Source of the DNA: DATMBF01 sp035559595
GTDB lineage: Bacteria > Bacteroidota > Ignavibacteria > UBA10030
Assembly: GCA_035559595.1 (NCBI GenBank)
Contig: DATMBF010000030.1
Span: 1 to 64,000 of the forward strand
Direction: 5' to 3'
Length of the DNA stretch: 64,000 nucleotides
A program made the position numbers and the translations under genes. Shown piece after piece: positions 53,261-60,839 of this stretch. The number at the start of each line of letters is the position of its first letter. Positions within the stretch are counted from its first letter, which is position 1. The notes under the pieces were generated by a model. It ran no database searches, was not told the DNA's origin, and was given only the letters and a program-made list of their open reading frames with translations.

Positions 53261-55000
53261 TTGCTCTCCTCGTTGAGTCCGTCTCGATTCACCCCCTTCT
53301 GGTTCTCAATTCTACTCGCCGGAGTCGTTCCGTTGATACATCTTGCCGGCTGTGCCGGTCAACTCCCTCCGTCGGGCGGACCGGAAGACAGGATTCCACC
53401 CAAAATCATCTCGACATATCCTGCTCCCTACACAACCCGGTTCACTGATCGTCGGATAGCGATAGAGTTCGATGAGTACGTCGATAAGCGGACCGTCCAG
53501 GAATCCGTTTTCATCTCTCCATTTGTTGGCGACCTCGAGTTCGATTGGAGCGGAACGGAAGTGGAAATTACCTTTAGTGAGCAGCTGCGGGAAAACACCA
53601 CGTACGTTGTGAACATCGGGACTGATGTTGTTGATCTTCGAGGGAAGAACCGAATGGCACAGGCGTTCACTCTGGCCTTTTCAACCGGCGACCAGATTGA
53701 TCGTGGAGTGATCGGCGGGAGAGTCTATCCTCTGAAAGAAGGAGACAAGGTCGAAGGAGTGATGATTTTCGCTTATGATCTGACTTCCGTGGCGGTCGAT
53801 ACACTCGATCCGAAAGCAACCCAGCCTGATTTCATTACGCAGACCGGTCAAAACGGCGACTTCATGTTGCAGCACCTTCGTCTTGGCAAATATCGACTGC
53901 TTGCGGTGCGGGATGAGTTTCGAAATCTCTTGTACGATCCGGAGACGGACGAGTACGCCGTTCCTGCATTCGATATCCTTCTAACGGAATCCGACACTGC
54001 ACACTTCGGTGTGAACATGCGGCTCGCGAAAGAAGATACGACAGCTCCTCGCCTGATCAAGATCAGCGTACCGGATCGCAATCACCTCATTGCCGAGTTT
54101 TCGGAACCGATCGATACGTCCGGACTTCATGTCTCTCAATTCCAGATTGTCGACACGGTGGCGCGAACCCCACTTGCCGTGCTGTTGGTTTCGAGCAGAC
54201 CGACAAATCTTGCCGAGGTTTTTGTCGTGACCGACGGTCAGCAGCCGGAACAACCATACCGATTGACGGTTTCAGGGGTTAAGGATCAAGGAGGCATCAT
54301 CATCAATTCTCTCGCTCAATCGCTCGGATTTGTCGGCTCAGCAGACGAAGATACCGTGGGTCCGGCAGTATCGTTCTCGTGGAGGGACTCGACTCAAGGA
54401 ATTCAACTTCGTCCGACAATCTTTGCATACTTCTCTGATGCAGTTCGACTTGATGTCCCGACAGATTTTGTGAAACTGTCGGACTCGTCACGGCAGCCGA
54501 TAGCGATTCAATGGCGATGGGTGAATAGCATTACGCTTGAAGCCAAGCCTCTGCGGGCCCTTTCAAGCAAGATGTGGTATACCTTTGCCGTTGACCTTTC
54601 GCGGCTTACTGATCTCGGAGGAAACAACGGGAGAGATACAACTCAGCTTCTTCGGTTTGAAACGCTTACTGTAGAGCAGCTGAGCGGAATTGAAGGAATC
54701 GTGACCGATATGGTCAAATCGGATACGTTGGGCGGCGTTGTCATTCGTGCGCGGAATGTTTCAACAAAGGAACCGACCCTGTACGAAACGCGCATTGCCA
54801 AACCAGGAAAATTTGTATTTGACGAGATCATCGAAGGGAGATACGTGCTCGAAGCGTATCGTGATCGCAATAACGATGGGAAGTTTACCGCCGGTCTACC
54901 GATTCCGTTCCAACCGGCCGAGCGATTTACTGTTTATCGAGACACTCTGAAACTCCGCGCCCGCTGGCCTCTGGACGGAGTGAAGATCGAATTGAAGTAA
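53261..55000 (+). CDS. Lipoprotein with N-terminal Ig-like (Big_5) domain
   Basis: This 579-residue protein starts at TTG, with GGAGG five bases upstream and directly after the mltG stop. A lipobox (LIHLAGC near residue 31) is followed by SGGPEDRIPPKIISTYPAP, the start typical of Bacteroidota Big_5 lipoproteins. The Big_5 domain then runs to about 145 (FDEYVDKRTVQESVFISP, TYVVNIGTDVVDLRGK). Two or more further beta-sandwich segments follow, ending in a carboxypeptidase-regulatory-like repeat (GIEGIVTDMVKSDTLGGVVIR, with YRDRNNDGKF). Role unknown, probably an outer-membrane surface protein. Confidence 0.85.
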   Translation: MLSSLSPSRFTPFWFSILLAGVVPLIHLAGCAGQLPPSGGPEDRIPPKIISTYPAPYTTRFTDRRIAIEFDEYVDKRTVQESVFISPFVGDLEFDWSGTEVEITFSEQLRENTTYVVNIGTDVVDLRGKNRMAQAFTLAFSTGDQIDRGVIGGRVYPLKEGDKVEGVMIFAYDLTSVAVDTLDPKATQPDFITQTGQNGDFMLQHLRLGKYRLLAVRDEFRNLLYDPETDEYAVPAFDILLTESDTAHFGVNMRLAKEDTTAPRLIKISVPDRNHLIAEFSEPIDTSGLHVSQFQIVDTVARTPLAVLLVSSRPTNLAEVFVVTDGQQPEQPYRLTVSGVKDQGGIIINSLAQSLGFVGSADEDTVGPAVSFSWRDSTQGIQLRPTIFAYFSDAVRLDVPTDFVKLSDSSRQPIAIQWRWVNSITLEAKPLRALSSKMWYTFAVDLSRLTDLGGNNGRDTTQLLRFETLTVEQLSGIEGIVTDMVKSDTLGGVVIRARNVSTKEPTLYETRIAKPGKFVFDEIIEGRYVLEAYRDRNNDGKFTAGLPIPFQPAERFTVYRDTLKLRARWPLDGVKIELK

Positions 55001-55025
55001 CCATTAACCAACAACTCATAACCAA
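54998..55025. repeat. Four degenerate heptamer repeats
   Basis: TAACCAT, TAACCAA, CAACTCA and TAACCAA follow each other without gap, starting at the stop codon of the Big_5 lipoprotein and ending before the ribosome-binding site of the next gene. Confidence 0.6.
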
Positions 55026-55039
55026 TTCCAGGAGGTCCC

Positions 55040-55603
55040 ATGGTACCCATCCTTTCGCTCTGGCTGCCGATTCTCGTATCGGCTGTGTTCGTGTTTCTTG
55101 TGAGTTTTGTGTTGCACACGGTCTTGACGTACCATTTCAAGGACTTCAGACAGGTGCCCAATGAGGATAAGGTGATGGACGCCTTGCGCGGCTTTAATTT
55201 GGAGCCCGGCGAGTACATCATCCCCTATGCAGGAAGCACCGCAGCGATGAAATCCCCGGAATTTCAGGCAAAGGTTAAAAAGGGTCCCGGTGCCTTCATG
55301 GCGATTTGGGCAGGGGGACGACCATCGATGGGAAAGAGCCTGATGCAGTGGTTCCTTTTCTCCATTGTTGTGGGGATCTTTGCAGCATACATGGCCGGAC
55401 GGGCACTCGGTCCCGGCGCTCCCTATCTCTCGGTATTTCGCTTTGCAGGGTTCACGGCCTTTGCATGCTATTGTGTTGCCGGCTGGCAGGATTCCATCTG
55501 GTTCAAGCGCTCATGGGCTCGCACGTTCAGGGCAACGGTTGATGGACTGATCTATGGGTTGCTCACCGGTGGGACATTCGGCTGGCTCTGGCCGGAGATG
55601 TAG
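55040..55603 (+). CDS. Integral membrane protein of unknown function
   Basis: This 187-residue protein has four to five hydrophobic segments: an N-terminal one (VPILSLWLPILVSAVFVFLVSFVLHTVL), then MQWFLFSIVVGIFAAYMAG, FRFAGFTAFACYCVAGWQ and a C-terminal YGLLTGGTFGWLW. Between them is a soluble part with RQVPNEDKVMDALRGFNLEPGEYIIPY. I have no family name for it. CAGGAGG precedes the ATG. It lies 39 bp after the lipoprotein gene, with the heptamer repeats between. Confidence 0.75.
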   Translation: MVPILSLWLPILVSAVFVFLVSFVLHTVLTYHFKDFRQVPNEDKVMDALRGFNLEPGEYIIPYAGSTAAMKSPEFQAKVKKGPGAFMAIWAGGRPSMGKSLMQWFLFSIVVGIFAAYMAGRALGPGAPYLSVFRFAGFTAFACYCVAGWQDSIWFKRSWARTFRATVDGLIYGLLTGGTFGWLWPEM

Positions 55604-55890
55604 TGTCAATGGGGAAATGAAAAACGAAAAAGGAAAGAAGGGGAATGATAATGAAGGACTGGAGGCGATTGGCTCTCTTTTGCCTACGACTAATGGTTCC
55701 CGAGCTGGTAGAATTCGATAGGGGGCGTCGTATTATGACGTTCTTAGCGCGGCGTTTTGGTGGGAAATACGACGGCTGGGAAATGGAAAATACGTTCGGA
55801 CGATTCCTTGGAGATGGAGGATCGATCAAGCGAACATCTCCACAACAAGAACACTCACCAACCTTCAACATGTCAACTTTCAACCCTCTA
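55604..55890. other. Intergenic region between convergent genes, no gene supported
   Basis: The left part (55607-55650) is purine-rich (repeated GAAA, GGAA) and the right end carries CAAC repeats. An open frame 55645-55953 has no recognisable features, no good start and mostly overlaps the next gene. I see no terminator with a T-tract. Confidence 0.5.
55859..55887. repeat. Degenerate 7-8 bp tandem repeats of the CAAC type
   Basis: CAACCTT, CAACATGT, CAACTTT and CAACCCT follow each other directly, at the 3' end of the Rho-N-like gene. Confidence 0.55.
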
Positions 55891-56211
55891 CTACACCATA
55901 TGCTTCCGCAATTCCCGCTTGAGCTCATGAATCTGCGCACGGACAGCCCGTAGCTTTTCCCGCTCTTTTTTTTGCATCGCCTCGTCGCGCTGGATCTTTA
56001 GTGCACGGATTTTCTGCTTGATCTCGGTCTTGTTAATCCCCACCACATGATGGTGGGGTATTTCGATCTTCAGCGCCTTGCAGAGAAGAGGTAAGAGTTT
56101 CTCCTTATGCATGGTCGCCACCCCCTTGAATTCCTCTCGCTCAGTAGATTTCGCAATCTCCCGAAGCTCTGAGACCGTCATTTTGCTCAGTTGATCGTAC
56201 GTATAGGTCAT
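55891..56211 (-). CDS. Small protein with Rho N-terminal-like domain
   Basis: This 106-residue protein has a helical Rho_N/SAP-like domain (about 10-50; LSKMTVSELREIAKSTEREEFKGV, then KEKLLPLLCKAL). A charged coiled-coil helix with many Lys, Arg and Glu follows to the end. Such a domain often binds nucleic acid. AAGGAGG lies about ten bases before the ATG. It lies 43 bp after the pirin gene on the same strand. Specific role unknown. Confidence 0.75.
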   Translation of the reverse strand: MTYTYDQLSKMTVSELREIAKSTEREEFKGVATMHKEKLLPLLCKALKIEIPHHHVVGINKTEIKQKIRALKIQRDEAMQKKEREKLRAVRAQIHELKRELRKHMV

Positions 56212-56254
56212 GGTAGGAGTACCTCCTTCCTGAGTCCTTCTTCTAAAGTCGTTT

Positions 56255-57163
56255 CTACCTCTTTTTAATGAATGTCCCGCTTTGAAGTTCCAATAAGGCT
56301 TGCTTGAGCTCTGCCTGCGTGTTCATGACAATCGGACCGTACCAGGCCACCGGCTCTTTAATTGGTCGCCCGGAGATCAGAAGAAACCGGATCCCTTCAT
56401 CTCCCGCTTGAACGACAATCTCGTCTCCGCTATCGAAGAGGACGAGCGAACGATTTCCGGTCATTTCGCGAACCGGCGCGTCATCCTCTGCCCCGACGCG
56501 CTCCGTCAGCACGCCGAATGGCTGTGACGCGTCGCGGAACGATCCGGCGCCGTCGAAGACATAAGCGAAAGCGTGGCGTGAAGACTCAACCGGAATCCTC
56601 TTCTTCTTTCCAGGCGGTACCCACACATCGAGGTAGCGAGGATCGGCAGCAATACCCTCGACCGGTCCACGCTTTCCCCAAAACTCGCCGCAGATGATAC
56701 GCACGCGCGTGCCGTCATCGTCGATAACTTCCGGGATTTCTTTTGACGGGATGTCCTGATATCGAGGATCGGTCATTTTGAGGGACCGTGGGAGGTTTGC
56801 CCAGAGCTGAAAGCCATGCATTCTGCCTACGCGGTCGCCCTGCGGCATTTCCTGGTGGAGGATGCCGCTGCCCGCAGTCATCCACTGCACATCGCCGTCG
56901 CCCAACGTGCCGGAATTGCCAAGACTGTCTTTATGATTCACACTTCCGGCAAGGACGTAGGTGATAGTCTCGATGCCGCGATGAGGATGCCAGGGAAATC
57001 CGGCCATGTAATCCTCGGGATTCTCGTTGCGGAAGTCATCGAGCAGGAGAAAGGGGTCGTAGTCGTCAGTTTCTCCAAAGCCAAAGGCACGACGTAATCG
57101 CACGCCTGCTCCTTCGATGGCCGGTTTCGATTCAATAATGCGCTTAACTGGTCGTAAGGACAT
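56255..57163 (-). CDS. Pirin-family cupin protein
   Basis: This 302-residue bicupin has the pirin signature FPWHPHRGIETITYVLAG and the second metal-ligand set ILHQEMPQGD. Its N-terminus matches VKRIIESKPAIEGAGVRLRRAFG, and it has DDFRNENPEDYMAGFPWHPHR with iron-binding His and Glu. Some members have quercetin 2,3-dioxygenase activity; others are of unknown role. AAGGAGA lies shortly before the ATG. A Fur-box-like palindrome lies about 110 bp upstream. Confidence 0.93.
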   Translation of the reverse strand: MSLRPVKRIIESKPAIEGAGVRLRRAFGFGETDDYDPFLLLDDFRNENPEDYMAGFPWHPHRGIETITYVLAGSVNHKDSLGNSGTLGDGDVQWMTAGSGILHQEMPQGDRVGRMHGFQLWANLPRSLKMTDPRYQDIPSKEIPEVIDDDGTRVRIICGEFWGKRGPVEGIAADPRYLDVWVPPGKKKRIPVESSRHAFAYVFDGAGSFRDASQPFGVLTERVGAEDDAPVREMTGNRSLVLFDSGDEIVVQAGDEGIRFLLISGRPIKEPVAWYGPIVMNTQAELKQALLELQSGTFIKKR

Positions 57164-57631
57164 CTGTTCTCCTTAATAGAAGAGTGCACGACTCAGAACA
57201 ACGAATGCCGCTTTGATGTTCCAGGGCTGTTCACCGCACGAAAATTAATCACTCCGAACTTCAATCACAACCTTGAGAATGATTCTCGTGCCAATTCAAT
57301 TTGTGTTTGAGTGAACAAAAAGGGTGTAAGAATGGTTAATGACGAAATCAAATCCCTTCCTTTTCGTTGACTTTCACTCCAATTTTGGGTAAAATGATCT
57401 CGGTTTTTGAATTCGAGATCGGTCTGAAATGAGTGACCCACAGGGATATCTGGAGAGTGGGTGGGAACCCTTGAGGAAAGCTCCAGTTGAGGGGGTACTT
57501 TTACGGATGGTAAGAAGAATTAACGACCCTCCATATCGCCGATTACTATCGGGGAGGATGGAAGGACACGAATGTGGGAATCGCTTAATGCATGTATGAA
57601 AAAGTTGTGTGTCTACCGGAGATCCTGACGA
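57164..57631. other. Divergent intergenic region of pirin and nuoA
   Basis: This region of 468 bp lies between the pirin gene (-) and nuoA (+). Apart from the palindrome at 57274-57288 and a short CCGAT/ATCGG hairpin near 57538-57553, I find no gene, tRNA or riboswitch. A frame at 57374-57781 (-) runs into nuoA and has no features. Confidence 0.5.
57274..57288. promoter_or_regulatory. Fur/PerR-box-like palindrome
   Basis: TGAGAAT-G-ATTCTCG is a 7-1-7 inverted repeat differing from the classic TGATAATNATTATCA core at three positions of 14. It is about 110 bp upstream of the pirin start and about 345 bp upstream of nuoA. The regulator is inferred only from the motif. Confidence 0.4.
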
Positions 57632-57988
57632 ATGCTCGAAAACTATTTTCCCATCTTCATAATGATCCTCGGGGGAGTAACGTTTGGGTTTGTGACCGTC
57701 AAGCTGAATCAGTTCCTCGGTCCGAAACGCCCGAATGAGGTAAAACTCTCCACTTACGAGAGCGGCATGGAGCCTGTTCAATCGGCCCGTGAGCGTTTCT
57801 CGATCAAATTCTACCTTGTTGCTGTTCTCTTCATCATCTTTGATATCGAAGTGGTCTTCCTCTATCCTTGGGCAGTTTCGTTCAAGCAGTTGGGCTATAT
57901 GGGGTTGGTCTCGATGACGGTGTTTATTCTTATTCTTGTGGCAGGGTACGTTTACGTCTGGCGGAAAGGAGCGTTGAAATGGGATTAG
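57632..57988 (+). CDS. nuoA: NADH-quinone oxidoreductase subunit A
   Basis: This 118-residue membrane subunit of complex I has three hydrophobic segments and the conserved pieces KLSTYESGMEPVQSARERFSIKFYLVAVLFIIFDIEVVFLYPWAV, typical of NuoA. It opens the run nuoA-B-C-D-E-F. Its stop overlaps the nuoB start by 10 bp. Confidence 0.97.
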   Translation: MLENYFPIFIMILGGVTFGFVTVKLNQFLGPKRPNEVKLSTYESGMEPVQSARERFSIKFYLVAVLFIIFDIEVVFLYPWAVSFKQLGYMGLVSMTVFILILVAGYVYVWRKGALKWD

Positions 57989-58545
57989 AAAAAGCTTTGG
58001 GCGATAGCTTTCTGACTACAACGATCGATGCGGCAATCGATTGGTGCCGGAAGAACTCTCTCTGGCCGATGCCGATGGGCATCTCCTGCTGTGCCATCGA
58101 AATGATGGCATTTGTTGGCCCGCGCTTCGACGCTTCTCGCTTTGGGTCCGAGGTGCTTCGCTTCTCTCCACGTCAATCCGATGTCATGATCGTTGCAGGC
58201 ACGACGACCTACAAGATGGCGCATGTTGTCCGCAAGATTTACGATCAGATGCCTGATCCAAAATGGGTCATTGCGATGGGGGCGTGCACATCATCCGGCG
58301 GCATGTATCGCTCGTACTCCGTCGTACAGGGAATCGATCAGTTCTTACCGGTCGATGTCTACGTTGCGGGTTGTCCCCCTCGGCCCGACAACCTCTTGAA
58401 TGCTTTCTTGTATCTTCGGGAGAAAGCCGGACGCGGAGAAAGCCGAGGCTCCTCAACGGCATTGTTTGGCGATTTCAAGCCCGGCCGTGGTGGGTCGAAG
58501 TTGGTCGCCCAGTCGGTGATCTCTCAGCCTCCCAGCCTCTCATGA
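57979..58545 (+). CDS. nuoB: NADH-quinone oxidoreductase subunit B
   Basis: This 188-residue peripheral-arm subunit carries iron-sulfur cluster N2. Its ligands are visible as GISCCAIEMM, GACTSSGGMY and AGCPPRPD. The ATG at 57979 follows AAAGGA and gives the family N-terminus (GLEKALGDSFLTTTIDAAIDW); a longer frame extends into nuoA. The last dozen residues (VAQSVISQPPSLS) are encoded by the short tandem repeats before nuoC and are not typical of the family. Overlaps nuoC by four bases. Confidence 0.97.
   Translation: MGLEKALGDSFLTTTIDAAIDWCRKNSLWPMPMGISCCAIEMMAFVGPRFDASRFGSEVLRFSPRQSDVMIVAGTTTYKMAHVVRKIYDQMPDPKWVIAMGACTSSGGMYRSYSVVQGIDQFLPVDVYVAGCPPRPDNLLNAFLYLREKAGRGESRGSSTALFGDFKPGRGGSKLVAQSVISQPPSLS
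58522..58545. repeat. Three octamer repeats at the nuoB/nuoC junction
   Basis: TCTCAGCC, TCCCAGCC and TCTCATGA lie in tandem; the last contains the ATGA that ends nuoB and starts nuoC. Confidence 0.5.
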
Positions 58546-59033
58546 GCAACGAACGGGTTCTCGAAAAACTTCGTCAGCAATTTCCTGACGCCATCCACGA
58601 GTCCAAGGAGTTTCGCGGCGAACTAACGATTGTTGTTCCGAAGGAAAAGATCGTGGAGGTTTGCCGGTTTTTGAGGGACGACAGCGAGTTGCGCTACGAT
58701 TTTCTCTCTGATCTTTGTGGTATTGACATGTACACTCCCGTGAACAGGTTTGGGGTCATCTACAATCTCTTTTCTCTCTCCACCAAGCATCGCCTCCGAC
58801 TCAAAACATTCACGCAGGAGGAGAATCCGAAAGTCCCGACCGTCACTGAAGTCTGGCCGACGGCAAACTGGCACGAGCGCGAGACATACGATATGTTCGG
58901 AATTGTTTTCGAAGGGCATCCGGACCTCCGTCGGATGTACATGCCGGAGGAATTCGAGTATCATCCGCTGCGCAAAGATTTTCCGTTGATGGGAATTCCG
59001 GGGTCGTTAACGCTTCCCAAGAAACTTGAGTGA
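58542..59033 (+). CDS. nuoC: NADH-quinone oxidoreductase subunit C
   Basis: This 163-residue 30-kDa-type subunit has LRYDFLSDLCGIDMYTP and the signature WPTANWHERETYDMFGIVFEGHPDLRRM, then LRKDFPLMGIPG at the end. It is separate from nuoD, unlike the fused form of E. coli. The ATG at 58542 overlaps the nuoB stop (ATGA). Part of the complex I arm near the quinone site. Confidence 0.96.
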   Translation: MSNERVLEKLRQQFPDAIHESKEFRGELTIVVPKEKIVEVCRFLRDDSELRYDFLSDLCGIDMYTPVNRFGVIYNLFSLSTKHRLRLKTFTQEENPKVPTVTEVWPTANWHERETYDMFGIVFEGHPDLRRMYMPEEFEYHPLRKDFPLMGIPGSLTLPKKLE

Positions 59034-59036
59034 TTC

Positions 59037-60293
59037 ATGCCCGCCTACACTGAGGAAGTCTCCCGTAAATCAAAGATTCTCCAGGCGCTTGAAGATCAGA
59101 ACACAAGCTTCTCGATCAACGATCCGCTGGAGAATGAGCTTGTTCTGAATATGGGGCCACAACATCCGGCCACACACGGAGTTTTGAGACTCCTGCTCCG
59201 GTTGGACGGAGAAACCGTCATTGCCTGTGTTCCGGAATTAGGCTATCTCCATCGCGGCTATGAGAAGCTCGCCGAGAATTGCACGTACCACGAGTTCATT
59301 CCGCATACCGATCGACTCGATTATCTCTCCCCACTCTCCAATAACACTGCGTATGTTCTTGCCGTCGAGAAGCTCCTCGGTATCGAAGCACCTCCGCGCT
59401 GCCAGTATATCCGCGTGATCATTTCGGAGCTTGCGCGCGTTTCATCGCATCTCTTGTGGCTTGGCACGTTGGCGATGGATGTGGGAGCGCTCACCGTGTT
59501 TATGTGGACGTTCCGGGAGAGAGAGAAGCTCTACGATATCTTCGAGCACCTCACCGGGGCTCGATTTACCACAAGCTTCACGCGAATCGGCGGCATAGCG
59601 AACGACATGACACCGGAAGTTGAGAGAATGATTTGGGAATACATCGACGACTTCCCTGAGAACATTGCAGAGTGCGAGAAGTTGTTAAATCGAAACAAGA
59701 TCTTTGTGGATAGAACCGACGGGGTTGGTGTCATCACACCCGAGCAAGCGATTAGCCTTGGCTTGAGTGGGCCAAACCTTCGTGCGTGCGGTGTGGAGCA
59801 CGACTTACGCCGGGCAGCTCCGTACTTGGTCTACGACAAACTCGATTTCAACATCCCGGTGTATGAGGGAGGAGATGTTCTGGCCAGGTACTATGTTCGG
59901 ATGGGGGAGATGAAAGAAAGTATTACGATCATCCGACAGGCGCTGGAGAAGATGCCTCAGGGGGAGATTCACGCACTTAAGCCGAAGAAAGTTCTGCCGC
60001 GGAAAGAACGCGTGTATACGAAGATGGAGGAACTGATTCATGATTTTATGATCGTGAACTTTGGTGTTGAGCCACCGGTCGGTGAAGTGTATCACGCCGT
60101 CGAAGCACCGAAAGGCGAGTTGGGATTCTATATCTACAGTCATGGGGAAGGTTACCCATGGCGGATGAAGATCCGCTCTCCGTCTTTTGTCAATCTCCAA
60201 TCACTCCCCACAATGGTCATGGGCGCAATGATCTCCGATGTTGTCGCGATTATCGGCAGCCTTGATCCCGTTATGGGGGAAGCAGACAAGTAG
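59037..60293 (+). CDS. nuoD: NADH-quinone oxidoreductase subunit D
   Basis: This 418-residue 49-kDa-type subunit lines the quinone-binding cavity. It has NMGPQHPATHGVLRL, the LGYLHRGYEKL block, and RIGGIANDM, with the C-terminal SLDPVMGEADK characteristic of NuoD. It lies three bases after nuoC. Length is normal. Confidence 0.97.
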   Translation: MPAYTEEVSRKSKILQALEDQNTSFSINDPLENELVLNMGPQHPATHGVLRLLLRLDGETVIACVPELGYLHRGYEKLAENCTYHEFIPHTDRLDYLSPLSNNTAYVLAVEKLLGIEAPPRCQYIRVIISELARVSSHLLWLGTLAMDVGALTVFMWTFREREKLYDIFEHLTGARFTTSFTRIGGIANDMTPEVERMIWEYIDDFPENIAECEKLLNRNKIFVDRTDGVGVITPEQAISLGLSGPNLRACGVEHDLRRAAPYLVYDKLDFNIPVYEGGDVLARYYVRMGEMKESITIIRQALEKMPQGEIHALKPKKVLPRKERVYTKMEELIHDFMIVNFGVEPPVGEVYHAVEAPKGELGFYIYSHGEGYPWRMKIRSPSFVNLQSLPTMVMGAMISDVVAIIGSLDPVMGEADK

Positions 60294-60296
60294 CGA

Positions 60297-60331
60297 AACT
60301 CGTAACCCAAAACTCCAAACCCGGAACTGAT
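60297..60331. repeat. Five heptamer repeats between nuoD and nuoE
   Basis: AACTCGT, AACCCAA, AACTCCA, AACCCGG and AACTGAT follow each other exactly, alternating AACT and AACC. They fill the whole gap between the two genes. Confidence 0.7.
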
Positions 60332-60332
60332 T

Positions 60333-60797
60333 TTGCTTTCCGAAACGAATCTCAAAAAGGTAGAAGAGCTTAAAAAGCGCTATCCGACCACACAGGCGCT
60401 GGTGTTGCCGGTTCTCTGGATGGTGCAGGAAGAGCACGGCTACATTTCGCAGGACTCGATGAAGTACGTTGCCGGACTTCTGAATGTTCCCTATGGCCAC
60501 ATCCTTGGTGTTGTCACGTTTTACACGATGTATCACACCAAGCCCGTGGGGAAGCACCACATTGAGGTGTGTACGAATGTTTCTTGCTTGCTTCGCGGCT
60601 CAGGGAAAATAGTCAGACACCTTGAGAATCGGCTTGGCATTAAGCTTGGGGAGACCTCGAAGGACGGCAAGTGGACCCTCTCCGAGGTCGAGTGCATGGG
60701 TTCTTGCGGAACGGCTCCGATGTTTGCGATCGGAGAGGAGTACTATGAGAATTTGAGTCCCGAAAAAGTCGACAAGATTCTCGAAGCGCTTCGTTAA
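60333..60797 (+). CDS. nuoE: NADH-quinone oxidoreductase subunit E
   Basis: This 154-residue subunit carries a 2Fe-2S cluster, with ligands in CTNVSCLLRG and VECMGSCGTAPM. The preceding part has YPTTQALVLPVLWMVQEEHGYI and YGHILGVVTFYTMYHTKPVG, typical of the family. It starts at TTG, with no clear Shine-Dalgarno; the repeats occupy the leader. It forms the NADH-oxidising module with NuoF. Confidence 0.96.
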   Translation: MLSETNLKKVEELKKRYPTTQALVLPVLWMVQEEHGYISQDSMKYVAGLLNVPYGHILGVVTFYTMYHTKPVGKHHIEVCTNVSCLLRGSGKIVRHLENRLGIKLGETSKDGKWTLSEVECMGSCGTAPMFAIGEEYYENLSPEKVDKILEALR

Positions 60798-60803
60798 CGA
60801 ATA

Positions 60804-60835
60804 CTGACAATCTAGCAATCTGACCAGCTGATTTT
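60804..60835. repeat. Four octamer repeats between nuoE and nuoF
   Basis: CTGACAAT, CTAGCAAT, CTGACCAG and CTGATTTT lie in tandem and end five bases before the nuoF start. Confidence 0.65.
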
Positions 60836-60839
60836 TCCA

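Noticed and set aside
55645..55953. Open frame on the + strand between convergent genes
   Set aside because: Runs through repeat-like DNA into the opposite-strand Rho-N gene; no domain or signal peptide.
57374..57781. Open frame on the - strand before nuoA
   Set aside because: Half overlaps nuoA on the other strand, without features or a plausible start.
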